Assembly (NCBI GenBank): GCA_023461495.1
Contig: JAEYLA010000285.1
Location: forward strand, 1-14,809
Source: Bacillota bacterium
Lineage (GTDB): Bacteria > Bacillota > Clostridia > Christensenellales > CAG-138
Direction: 5' to 3'
Length of the DNA: 14,809 bases
Shown here: positions 1-6,552 of the stretch, in pieces
Position numbering within the stretch: the stretch's first letter is position 1
Layout: each line of letters begins with the position of its first letter
Notes under the pieces: model-generated
The model's input: only the letters and a program-made list of their open reading frames with translations
What the model was told of the DNA's origin: nothing
Database searches by the model: none
Position numbers and translations under genes: made by a program

Positions 1-528
1 AGAAGCTCCGGCGAAATGGACCGCAACCGTGCCGACCATATGGGCATGCTTGCAACGGCCATCAATGCGCTTGCCATGCAGGATACGCTCTTAAAGCTGG
101 GCGTGAAGGCTACGGTGCTTTCTGCCGTGGAAATGCCCCGTTTTTGCGAAACCTATACGGCGCGCTTTGCGCAGGAGCTGCTGCATCAGGGGCATGTGCT
201 GCTGTTTGCATGCGGCACGGGGCACCCGTATTTCAGTACCGATACTGCGGCGGCGCTGCGAGCGGCGGAAATTGGCGCCCAAGCGCTGCTTCTAGCGAAG
301 AATATCGACGCCATCTATTCCGCAGACCCCAAGAAGGACCCTTCCGCCATACGCTATACAAGGCTTACGTACCGTCAGGTGATCGAACAGAACCTGCAGG
401 CGACGGATATGACGGCAATTACGCTTTGTTGTGAACAGAATATTCCCATCTTGGCCTTTGGCATGAAGGAAGAAAACAGCATTGTGCGCGCCGTCAGCGG
501 CGAAGAAATCGGTACTCTGATTTCGTAG
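1..528 (+). CDS. pyrH: UMP kinase (uridylate kinase), 5'-truncated by the window edge
   Basis: The protein phosphorylates UMP to UDP with ATP in the cytoplasm, in de novo pyrimidine synthesis. The reading frame is open from base 1 (R-S-S-G-E-M-D-R-N), so about 60-65 N-terminal residues of the usual 240 lie upstream. Visible bacterial PyrH motifs are MDRNRADHMGMLATAINALA at the start (the UMP-binding/allosteric region), the segment GTGHPYFSTDTAAALRAAEI, the nucleotide-binding stretch IYSADPKKDP, and the C-terminal IVRAVSGEEIGTLIS. This is the amino acid kinase fold of bacterial UMP kinases, not the eukaryotic-type CMP/UMP kinase. The next gene is frr, as in most Firmicutes (tsf-pyrH-frr). The ATG at 16 is internal to the protein, not the real start. 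Identification is by motif recognition and is secure. Confidence 0.96.
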   Translation, partial: RSSGEMDRNRADHMGMLATAINALAMQDTLLKLGVKATVLSAVEMPRFCETYTARFAQELLHQGHVLLFACGTGHPYFSTDTAAALRAAEIGAQALLLAKNIDAIYSADPKKDPSAIRYTRLTYRQVIEQNLQATDMTAITLCCEQNIPILAFGMKEENSIVRAVSGEEIGTLIS

Positions 529-586
529 GATATGCCGCCCAAAGCGTACGGCAACAGGCGCAAGGGTTTATTCACACAAATCAGGC

Positions 587-615
587 TTGTTTCAGAAATG
601 ATTTTCCAGTAAAAT
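587..615 (+). promoter_or_regulatory. possible sigma-A promoter upstream of frr
   Basis: A -35-like TTGTTT (587-592) and a -10-like TAAAAT (610-615) are separated by exactly 17 bp, in the 145-bp gap between pyrH and frr. The -10 matches 5 of 6 consensus bases but the -35 only 3 of 6. It could give frr and the downstream genes extra transcription beyond read-through from pyrH. No terminator is visible after pyrH, so it would be an internal operon promoter. Weak evidence. Confidence 0.35.
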
Positions 616-658
616 AGGAGCGTGCCGGATGCATTGCATGCTGGGCGCTCATGGATGC

Positions 659-666
659 AAAGGAGG
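659..666 (+). promoter_or_regulatory. strong ribosome binding site that sets the frr start
   Basis: AAAGGAGG lies 7 bp before the ATG at 674, an essentially perfect Shine-Dalgarno sequence. The in-frame ATG at 629 has no such site, so 674 is the start of frr. Confidence 0.85.
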
Positions 667-673
667 AATTCAT

Positions 674-1231
674 ATGGCCAACGAAGTAATCGACAGCGCG
701 AAGGAGCGTATGGGAAAGACCATCTCCGTCCTCAAGAGTGAACTCTCCAGCCTGCGCGCCGGTCGCGCGAACGCACAGGTGCTTGACCGTGTACTGGTGG
801 ATTATTATGGCACGCCGACCCCCATCAACCAGCTGGGCAACATTGCGTCCCCGGAACCGAGGCTTTTGACGATCTCGGTCTGGGATACGAAAGCGATCAG
901 CGCGGTGGAAAAGGCGATCCAGAAATCCGATATCGGCATCAATCCGTCTAATGACGGCAAGCTGATCCGCCTTGTGTTCCCGGAGCTTACCGAGGAACGC
1001 CGTAAGGAACTCGTGAAGGTTGTGCGCAAAAAGGGCGAGGATGCGAAGGTCGCTATCCGCGCTATTCGCCGCGATACCAACGAACAGATCAAAAAGATGC
1101 GCAAGGACAGCGAGATCACGGAAGACGATCAGAAGGATCTTGAAGACAAGACGCAGAAAATGACCGATGATATCATCAAGGACATCGAGCGGATCATTGC
1201 GGATAAAGAGAAGGAGATCCTCGAGGTTTGA
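674..1231 (+). CDS. frr: ribosome recycling factor
   Basis: The 185-residue product is the usual length for RRF, which works with EF-G to split the post-termination ribosome so that subunits, mRNA and tRNA can be reused. The start is the ATG at 674 behind a consensus AAAGGAGG. An upstream in-frame ATG at 629 would add 15 residues that are not typical of RRF. Visible family features are the N-terminal helix with SLRAGRAN (about residues 26-33), the hinge and beta domain with YYGTPTPINQLGNI and PRLLTISVWD (45-71), then the long basic helices with GKLIRLVFPELTEERRKEL and AIRAIRRDTNEQIKK (95-141). The stop codon TGA (1229-1231) overlaps the TTG start of the next small gene, which suggests translational coupling. 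It sits directly after pyrH, as is normal. Confidence 0.97.
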   Translation: MANEVIDSAKERMGKTISVLKSELSSLRAGRANAQVLDRVLVDYYGTPTPINQLGNIASPEPRLLTISVWDTKAISAVEKAIQKSDIGINPSNDGKLIRLVFPELTEERRKELVKVVRKKGEDAKVAIRAIRRDTNEQIKKMRKDSEITEDDQKDLEDKTQKMTDDIIKDIERIIADKEKEILEV

Positions 1232-1443
1232 TCAGCGTCTTAGGCCTCCCGCTTTCAGCGGCGGTTGCTCTGCTTGAGGCGGAAGGGTATGCCGTGGAAA
1301 CGGTGGAGGTATCCAGCAAAAAGGGTGTGCAGGGGAATGAGCGCCGTGTTGTAAGGCAGCAAGCATTTCCTGTACTATCCGGCGGGCCCAAACGCATATG
1401 CCTGACATATGCCGTCTTTTTGACGGATGTCGGCCAATCATAG
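1228..1443 (+). CDS. small PASTA-like protein of unknown function
   Basis: A 71-residue ORF starts with TTG at 1228, and its TTGA overlaps the frr stop. An AAGGAGA motif at 1211-1217, inside the end of frr, is well placed as a ribosome binding site (about 10 bp). The first 45 residues (VLGLPLSAAVALLEAEGYAV, then VETVEVSSKKG and RRVVRQQ) follow the PASTA-type pattern: a G-x-P-L turn, a helix rich in A and L, G-Y, a beta strand, and a conserved-looking R-V-V-R-Q. No signal peptide or membrane segment is seen, so it is probably cytoplasmic. I recall similar small ORFs in Clostridia but cannot assign a role. Its end contains a hairpin (1404-1431). It could be non-coding spacer, but the coupling, ribosome binding site and fold-like pattern favour a real gene. 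Confidence 0.55.
   Translation: MISVLGLPLSAAVALLEAEGYAVETVEVSSKKGVQGNERRVVRQQAFPVLSGGPKRICLTYAVFLTDVGQS
1404..1431 (+). other. hairpin in the 3' end of the small ORF
   Basis: GACAT (1404-1408) pairs with ATGTC (1427-1431), and CCGTC (1412-1416) pairs with GACGG (1422-1426) around a TTTTT loop. The left side carries a 3-nt bulge, ATG. No T-run follows, so it is not a canonical terminator. Together with the hairpin at 1454-1480 it makes the RNA just before uppS highly structured. Confidence 0.45.
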
Positions 1444-1453
1444 CTTTTGACAT

Positions 1454-1480
1454 ATGCAAAGCGCCAACGCCGCTTTGCAT
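1454..1480 (+). other. 10-bp perfect hairpin upstream of uppS (possible attenuator or processing site)
   Basis: ATGCAAAGCG (1454-1463) and CGCTTTGCAT (1471-1480) are perfect inverse complements around a 7-nt loop. TTGTTTC follows, an imperfect T-tract, so the structure could be a weak terminator, an attenuator or an mRNA-processing/stability element between the small ORF and uppS. It leaves the uppS ribosome binding site (GGAGGA, 1491-1496) free. Confidence 0.5.
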
Positions 1481-1507
1481 TTGTTTCATGGGAGGATTTT
1501 TTAGAGA

Positions 1508-2251
1508 ATGGCAGCATATACCGTAGAGCAGCGGGCCGCACTGGGGCTTTCGGGCAATCTGCCCGCGCATGTAGCCATCATTATGGATGGCAACGGGAGG
1601 TGGGCGCAGCAGCGCGGGTTGCCGCGCGTTATGGGGCACCGGGCCGGAATGGACCGGCTGCGCGGCATCATCACCGAAACGTCCGATCTCGGGATCACGG
1701 CGCTTTCCCTATATGCGTTTTCAACGGAAAACTGGAAGCGCCCGGCGGAAGAGATCGGCGCGCTCTGCTCGCTGCTTGTGGAGTATTTTAAAAAAGAGAT
1801 TGACGCGCTGCACAAAAACCGCGTGTGCATTCGTGTGCTGGGAGAACTTACGCCGTTCCCGGAAGCGGTGCGCAATGCGGTCACGGCGGCCATGGAGAAG
1901 ACGAAGGACAATACGGGCCTCAAGCTCAATATCGCGCTCAATTATGGCGGCCAGGATGAGCTTTTGCGTGCCTGCCGTTCTTTGGCTGCTTCTGCCGTTG
2001 CAGGAGAGGTAGACCCAAAAGAGATCGACGCGGCCTTATTAGAACAGAAGCTTGATACCCACGGTCTGCCGCCGGTGGATCTTTTGATCCGTACGGGCGG
2101 AGATCAGCGGATTTCCAACTTCCTTTTATATCAGGCCGCTTATGCGGAGCTGATGTTTGAAAAGGCCTATTGGCCGGATTTTTCGGATGAACGCTATTTG
2201 AACGCCCTGCGTGAATTTTCCTCCAGGGCGCGCCGGTTTGGCGGGCTCTAA
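1508..2251 (+). CDS. uppS: isoprenyl transferase (undecaprenyl diphosphate synthase)
   Basis: This cis-prenyltransferase extends farnesyl diphosphate with isopentenyl diphosphate to undecaprenyl diphosphate, the lipid carrier for peptidoglycan and wall polymers. The 247-residue length is normal. Visible motifs are IIMDGNGRWA with the catalytic Asp (D27) and the following Arg, GHRAGMDRLR (43-52), YAFSTENWKRP (69-79), and the C-terminal DLLIRTGGDQRISNFLLYQ (191-209), which holds the IPP/Mg-binding segment. The last motif reads RTGGDQR where many homologues have RTSGEQR; both changes are conservative. The ATG at 1508 follows GGAGGA at 1491-1496, and 1508 gives the expected short N-terminus before the first motif. 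It lies in the classic frr-uppS-cdsA-dxr order, and its substrate comes from the MEP pathway, two genes of which (dxr, ispG) follow. Confidence 0.96.
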   Translation: MAAYTVEQRAALGLSGNLPAHVAIIMDGNGRWAQQRGLPRVMGHRAGMDRLRGIITETSDLGITALSLYAFSTENWKRPAEEIGALCSLLVEYFKKEIDALHKNRVCIRVLGELTPFPEAVRNAVTAAMEKTKDNTGLKLNIALNYGGQDELLRACRSLAASAVAGEVDPKEIDAALLEQKLDTHGLPPVDLLIRTGGDQRISNFLLYQAAYAELMFEKAYWPDFSDERYLNALREFSSRARRFGGL

Positions 2252-2266
2252 GAAAGAGGGGGACGG

Positions 2267-3064
2267 ATGGGAAAGCGTATTGTCGTAGGCGTACTGCTCG
2301 CGTTGCTGGTTGTGGCAATGCTGTATTTAGGTAACACAGTGGAGGCAATTGTCTTTACGCTGGGTGCAATCCTGGCGGTACATGAGCTTGAGCAGGTGAT
2401 AAAAAAGAACGGATTTCATCCGTTCATGGCGCCTGCTTATGTGTTTGCCGCGCTGTATGCCTTTTTTGCGTACCGTCTGACGCTGCTTAGCCTCAATATT
2501 CTCTGGATGGGATGCGTGCTGGCCATTCTATGCGAGCGCATCCTGAACCAAAAAAGAAGGACGGAAGATACGTTTTTATCCCTTGGCGCATTTGCCTATC
2601 CGCTGCCGCTGTTCGCGGTGCTGTTCCTGTTGGCCGTCTCATTTGGAAGCGAGCGCGGCATCTCTGCGCTCCTTCTCGCGTTTGCCTGCCCGCTTGCCGG
2701 GGACTCGCTGGCGTTCTTCATCGGCACTTTCTTTGGCAAGCGGAAGCTCTGTCCGGACATCAGCCCGAAAAAAACGGTGGAAGGCAGCGTCGCTTCCGTG
2801 TTTGGCAGCATTTTAGGCGCGCTTGTGGTATATTCATTGCAGCCGATGTGGGGGGTTATCATGCCGCTCTGGCCCATATTGCTGCTTGGCCTTGCCTGTG
2901 GTTTCCTCGGGCAAATTGGGGACCTGTTCGCCTCCGTCGTCAAACGCTGGGCAAACGTCAAAGATTTTGGCTCCATTTTCCCCGGCCACGGCGGCATGCT
3001 TGACCGGGTGGACAGCGTATTGCTGTGCGGGCCCGCAGTGTATCTTTGTTTTTATCTTTTGTAA
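2267..3064 (+). CDS. cdsA: phosphatidate cytidylyltransferase (CDP-diglyceride synthase)
   Basis: The product converts phosphatidic acid and CTP to CDP-diacylglycerol, the branch point of phospholipid synthesis, in the cytoplasmic membrane. It is 265 residues, normal for Firmicutes, and largely hydrophobic with an estimated seven or eight membrane segments from residue 5 onward. SPKKTVEGS lies at 166-174. The C-terminal family signature spans about residues 223-249, with SVVKRWANVKDFGSIFPGHG followed by GMLDRVD; the conserved Lys-Arg, Lys-Asp, Pro-Gly-His-Gly-Gly and Asp-Arg-x-Asp are all present. The ATG at 2267 follows AAGAAAGAGGGGG and is 15 bp after the uppS stop, so the genes are co-transcribed. 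Confidence 0.95.
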   Translation: MGKRIVVGVLLALLVVAMLYLGNTVEAIVFTLGAILAVHELEQVIKKNGFHPFMAPAYVFAALYAFFAYRLTLLSLNILWMGCVLAILCERILNQKRRTEDTFLSLGAFAYPLPLFAVLFLLAVSFGSERGISALLLAFACPLAGDSLAFFIGTFFGKRKLCPDISPKKTVEGSVASVFGSILGALVVYSLQPMWGVIMPLWPILLLGLACGFLGQIGDLFASVVKRWANVKDFGSIFPGHGGMLDRVDSVLLCGPAVYLCFYLL

Positions 3065-3106
3065 GGGAAGAAGGCCGGCCTTTTTGCCGCGCCTAAGCGT
3101 CATAGC

Positions 3107-4327
3107 ATGAAAAATGTAGTGGTTTTGGGGAGTACCGGCTCCATCGGTACGCAGACCCTCAGCGTGTTAAGCACGCTGAAGGAAGAATTTTGCCTGCTTG
3201 CACTGACTGCCGGAAGGCAGGCGGAGCTCCTTTTGGAGCAAGCGCAGGCATTTGTGCCCGCGTATGTCGGCATCGCTGATGAAACGCTTGCGCCTATGTT
3301 AAAGGGGCGCCTTCCCGCAACCTGTAAGCTTGAAGCGGGGGCAGGCGTGAACTGTGCGTTTGCGGCGCTGCCGGAAGCGGATATCATCGTCATCGGTATC
3401 AACGGCATGGATGGACTTCCGCCGCTTCTTGCGGCGCTCCAGGCCGGAAAAACGGTTGCGCTTGCCAACAAGGAAAGCATTGTTTGCGGCAATACGCTTG
3501 TGAAGGAAGCGCTAAGCGCCTATCATGGGAAGATTATTCCGGTGGACAGCGAGCATTCCGCCATATTCCAGTGCCTGCAAAGTGGCGCAATGGAAGAGGT
3601 GGAAACATTGATCCTTACCGCCTCGGGCGGGCCGTTCCGCGGATTTACAGAGGAGCAGCTTAAAGGTGTGACCCCGGAGCAGGCGTTAAAGCACCCCGTG
3701 TGGCGCATGGGCGCAAAAATCACCATCGACTCTGCGACGCTATTCAACAAAGGGCTTGAGGTCATCGAGGCAAGTTTTTTGTATGATTTACCGAATACTC
3801 AAATTTCCGTACTGATTCATCCACAATCTATCGTACATTCTATGGTAGAATACAAAGATGGGGCGTCTATCGCACAGCTGTCGGTGCCGGATATGCGGCT
3901 TGCGGTGCAGTACGCGCTGACATACCCCAGGCGTATGCGGCGGAGCATTGCGCGGCTCGATCTTGCAAAGACCGGTATGCTGACGTTTGAAGACGGCAAC
4001 CATCAGCCTGCAATACGGCTTGCGCATCAGGCGCTTGTTGGCGGAGAAACGCTGCCGATCGTCTATAATGCGGCGAACGAGGTTGCGGTGGATCTGTTTG
4101 TTTCCCACAGGATCGGGTTTTTGGATATCCGCCGTGCGGTGGAGGATGCGCTTATGCATGCGCCTCTTGCAAGGATTGCAACGCTTGCGGATGTGCTCGA
4201 AGTGGATGCGTATGCGCGCAGGTATGTAGGTATGCGCTATGGCGGAACCTACAGCAATGGAACTTATAAAGCGGAAAAAGGAAGCGGAAGATTTTCATCC
4301 GCCGCCAGGAACCGGAGTGAGGCGTAG
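3107..4327 (+). CDS. dxr: 1-deoxy-D-xylulose 5-phosphate reductoisomerase
   Basis: The enzyme rearranges and reduces DXP to 2-C-methyl-D-erythritol 4-phosphate with NADPH, the first committed step of the MEP isoprenoid pathway (cytoplasm). Visible features are the NADPH loop GSTGSIG (8-14), the second NADPH contact LANKESIVCGN (119-129), metal and substrate ligands in PVDSEHSAIFQCL (D147, E149), TASGGPFRG (171-179), WRMGAKITIDSATLFNKGLE (199-218, with metal ligand E218), and IHPQSIVHSMVEY (237-249). The body ends at VLEVDAYARR (about 372). A basic Ser/Gly/Tyr-rich tail of about 34 residues follows that I do not recognise as part of the family. The ATG at 3107 fits the family N-terminus exactly, yet no clear Shine-Dalgarno is visible and no alternative start exists in frame nearby. 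The stop lies inside a hairpin (4321-4339). Confidence 0.96.
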   Translation: MKNVVVLGSTGSIGTQTLSVLSTLKEEFCLLALTAGRQAELLLEQAQAFVPAYVGIADETLAPMLKGRLPATCKLEAGAGVNCAFAALPEADIIVIGINGMDGLPPLLAALQAGKTVALANKESIVCGNTLVKEALSAYHGKIIPVDSEHSAIFQCLQSGAMEEVETLILTASGGPFRGFTEEQLKGVTPEQALKHPVWRMGAKITIDSATLFNKGLEVIEASFLYDLPNTQISVLIHPQSIVHSMVEYKDGASIAQLSVPDMRLAVQYALTYPRRMRRSIARLDLAKTGMLTFEDGNHQPAIRLAHQALVGGETLPIVYNAANEVAVDLFVSHRIGFLDIRRAVEDALMHAPLARIATLADVLEVDAYARRYVGMRYGGTYSNGTYKAEKGSGRFSSAARNRSEA

Positions 4328-4339
4328 CAGCGCTACGCC
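4321..4339 (+). other. 8-bp hairpin spanning the dxr stop codon
   Basis: GGCGTAGC (4321-4328) and GCTACGCC (4332-4339) are perfect inverse complements around a 3-nt AGC loop. The dxr stop codon TAG (4325-4327) is inside the left arm. No T-run follows, so this is not a standard intrinsic terminator. It may stabilise the 3' end of the upstream message or be a partial transcription block before rseP. Confidence 0.45.
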
Positions 4340-4427
4340 GATCGGAAGGTGACAACGCGGTGGGGGAAAAGATACGCTGAACTTTCTGGTTTACAGGTGG
4401 AATTGCTGTAAGAAAGGATGATATTGT

Positions 4428-5465
4428 TTGGAGATCGTTTCACAGATACTGTCTATCTTGGCGGCATTGCTGCTGTTGAGCATATTTGTCACTGTGCACG
4501 AGTATGGGCACTATAAGGCTGGCAGGCTCCTGGGCTTTGGTATTGTGGAGTTTGCCATCGGCATGGGGCCGAAGCTCTGGAGCAGGGAAAAGAACGGCAT
4601 CCTGTATGCCATTCGTGCGTTCCCCATCGGCGGCATGTGCCGGTTTTATGGGGAAGACGAGGAAATTAAGGACGGCAAAAGCTTCAACGCGCAGAAGGCG
4701 TGGAAGCGCTTTCTTGTGATTCTGGCGGGGCCCTTGATGAACATCCTGTTTGCACTGGTGTTCGCGATCGTCGCGCTGACGGCTTATGGGGATTACAAGG
4801 CTGCCGTGGCGGAGGTTGCGGACACATCGTCACCCGCGTACCTTGCGGGCGTCCAGCCGGGGGATGTTCTGTATGCCATCAATGGTAAGGCCGTTTCTTC
4901 TACGCAGGACGCGGTCAATAAAATTGTTGCCGTTGAGGAGAATGAAGCGGTGCTCACCGTAGGGCGCGGCGAAGAAACGCTTGATTTGAAATTGGAGAAT
5001 ATCTACAACGAGGAAGCGGGGCGCAACCTGATCGGCATTACCATCGGCCTTGTGCGCGTTCCGTATACGTTCGCTGAAGCAATCACAGGATCGTTTGCCT
5101 ATGTTGGATCAATCCTTCAAGAGATGGTTGGATTCTTTCGCGGTATGTTTACAACAGGCGTTCAACTCGATGATGTTGCCGGGCCGCTCGGTGTGATCAG
5201 CGTCATAGGCACCGCGGTGCGCGTTGGGCTTGAAATGGTACTGCGGCTGTCCGTCATGCTAAGTGTCAATCTTGCGTTTATCAACTTGCTGCCTATTCCC
5301 GGACTGGATGGCTCAAGGCTTGCATTCTTGACGTTGGAAGGCATTCGGAGAAAGCCGGTGCCCGAAAGGGTGGAGGGTACGATCCACCTTATCGGCATGA
5401 TTCTGCTGTTTGCGCTGATCATACTGCTCACATTTAACGATATTAAAAGAATGCTGGGGGTGTAA
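4428..5465 (+). CDS. rseP: RIP metalloprotease RseP-like, site-2 protease (M50)
   Basis: This is an intramembrane zinc protease that cuts transmembrane anti-sigma factors and remnant signal peptides (RasP in Bacillus). The 345-residue protein has an N-terminal hydrophobic helix carrying HEYGH (H24-E25-x-x-H28, zinc ligands and catalytic Glu), FPIGGM (65-70), and a second membrane segment starting near ILAGPLMNILFALVFAIV (98-115). A single PDZ-like domain spans about 125-190 (SPAYLAGVQPGDVLYAINGK). The C-terminal LLPIPGLDGSRL supplies the third zinc ligand (D294 in LDG) and is followed by a last membrane helix. The start is TTG at 4428 with AAAGGA at 4413-4418, giving 9 bp spacing and the expected short N-terminus; no in-frame ATG fits. 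Its likely substrates cannot be named from this window. Confidence 0.94.
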   Translation: MEIVSQILSILAALLLLSIFVTVHEYGHYKAGRLLGFGIVEFAIGMGPKLWSREKNGILYAIRAFPIGGMCRFYGEDEEIKDGKSFNAQKAWKRFLVILAGPLMNILFALVFAIVALTAYGDYKAAVAEVADTSSPAYLAGVQPGDVLYAINGKAVSSTQDAVNKIVAVEENEAVLTVGRGEETLDLKLENIYNEEAGRNLIGITIGLVRVPYTFAEAITGSFAYVGSILQEMVGFFRGMFTTGVQLDDVAGPLGVISVIGTAVRVGLEMVLRLSVMLSVNLAFINLLPIPGLDGSRLAFLTLEGIRRKPVPERVEGTIHLIGMILLFALIILLTFNDIKRMLGV

Positions 5466-5471
5466 TCCGCC

Positions 5472-6524
5472 ATGGCGAACACAAGGCTTGTCATGGTTGA
5501 AAGCGTGCCGGTGGGCGCAAATAGCCCCGTTACCATCCAGTCCATGACCAATACGGATACGCGGGACGCGGAAGCGACCGTACAGCAGATATTGGCGCTT
5601 GAAGCGGCGGGCTGCGAAATTGTCCGCTCCTCCGTTTATAATATGGCCTGCGCGAAAGCGTTCCGGGCAATCAAGGAACGCATCCATATTCCGCTGGTGG
5701 CGGATGTGCATTTTGATCACAGGCTGGCCATTGCGGCAGCGGAGAACGGTGCGGACAAGCTGCGCATCAACCCCGGCAACATCGGCGGTGAGAAAAAGGT
5801 GCAGGAGCTGGTCGATTGCGCAAAGGCGCACCGGCTGCCCATCCGCATCGGCGTCAACGCGGGCTCCTTGGAAAAGGACCTCTTGGAGCAATACGGCGGC
5901 CCGAAGCCTGCGGCAATGGTGGAAAGCGCCATGCGGCACATCGCCATGCTGGAGAATGCCGGGTTTTATGATACCGTCGTTTCTCTTAAGGCGTCAAACG
6001 TGCCGGACACCGTGCGAGCATACCGCCTGATGCATGAAAAGGTGGACTATCCGCTGCACATCGGCGTGACGGAGGCGGGGCTTGGAGAATATGCGCTTGT
6101 CAAATCCGCCATGGGCCTGGGCACGCTGCTGCTTGAGGGCATCGGGGATACGTTGCGCGTCTCCCTCACGGGCGATCCCGTGCAGGAGGTAACGGCCGCG
6201 CAGCAGATTTTAAACGCGGCGGGACTAAGAAAAGAACTGCTTGAAATCATCAGCTGCCCCACCTGCGGGCGCTGCGGGGTGAATCTGGAGGATGTCGTCT
6301 ATACGCTGCGCGAAGAACTGAAGGATCTGCGCGAGCCACTTACCATTGCCGTGATGGGCTGTGCAGTGAATGGCCCCGGCGAAGCGAAAGAGGCGGATAT
6401 CGGCATTGCGTTTGGTTCTGGCAATGGTGTACTGTTTCAAAAGGGAGAGAAAACCGCGTCCGGCACAGCGGATCAAATGATCGCGCTTTTGGTACAGGAA
6501 GCAAAACGCATGAAACAACAGTAG
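5472..6524 (+). CDS. ispG: 4-hydroxy-3-methylbut-2-en-1-yl diphosphate synthase (flavodoxin/ferredoxin type)
   Basis: IspG (GcpE) is the [4Fe-4S] enzyme that reduces MEcPP to HMBPP, the penultimate MEP-pathway step. The 350-residue length is that of the short bacterial form without the plant-type insertion domain. The N-terminal TIM-barrel domain shows SMTNTDTRD (24-32), PLVADVHFDHRLA (74-86), KLRINPGNIGG (96-106), IRIGVNAGSLE (124-134), HIGVTEAG (196-203) and LLEGIGDTLRVSL (220-232). The C-terminal domain has the three iron-sulfur Cys, CPTCGR (C262, C265) and MGCAVNGPGEA (C297), with catalytic E304. One unusual stretch at 52-60 reads RSSVYNMAC, where many IspG proteins have RVAVP or similar. 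The ATG at 5472 is 6 bp after the rseP stop, with GGGGGTG at 5456-5462 as ribosome binding site. The order rseP-ispG-polC is common in Clostridia. Confidence 0.96.
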   Translation: MANTRLVMVESVPVGANSPVTIQSMTNTDTRDAEATVQQILALEAAGCEIVRSSVYNMACAKAFRAIKERIHIPLVADVHFDHRLAIAAAENGADKLRINPGNIGGEKKVQELVDCAKAHRLPIRIGVNAGSLEKDLLEQYGGPKPAAMVESAMRHIAMLENAGFYDTVVSLKASNVPDTVRAYRLMHEKVDYPLHIGVTEAGLGEYALVKSAMGLGTLLLEGIGDTLRVSLTGDPVQEVTAAQQILNAAGLRKELLEIISCPTCGRCGVNLEDVVYTLREELKDLREPLTIAVMGCAVNGPGEAKEADIGIAFGSGNGVLFQKGEKTASGTADQMIALLVQEAKRMKQQ

Positions 6525-6552
6525 GTTTTTTGGCCTTGGTTGGAGGGGTAAG

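Noticed and set aside
659..679. Sequence like an expression-vector junction (GAATTC next to CATATG after AGGAGG)
   Set aside because: It is placed naturally in a pyrH-frr operon with an ordinary RRF gene on its right, and no vector sequence surrounds it. The site combination is coincidental.
1232..1639. Minus-strand open frames opposite the small ORF and uppS
   Set aside because: They have no ribosome binding site or recognisable domain and overlap uppS motifs on the plus strand.
3778..3856. AT-rich patch in dxr with TAGAAT, possible internal promoter
   Set aside because: The -35 position 17 bp upstream has no match to the consensus, and the patch encodes conserved Dxr residues (IHPQSIVHSMVEY).
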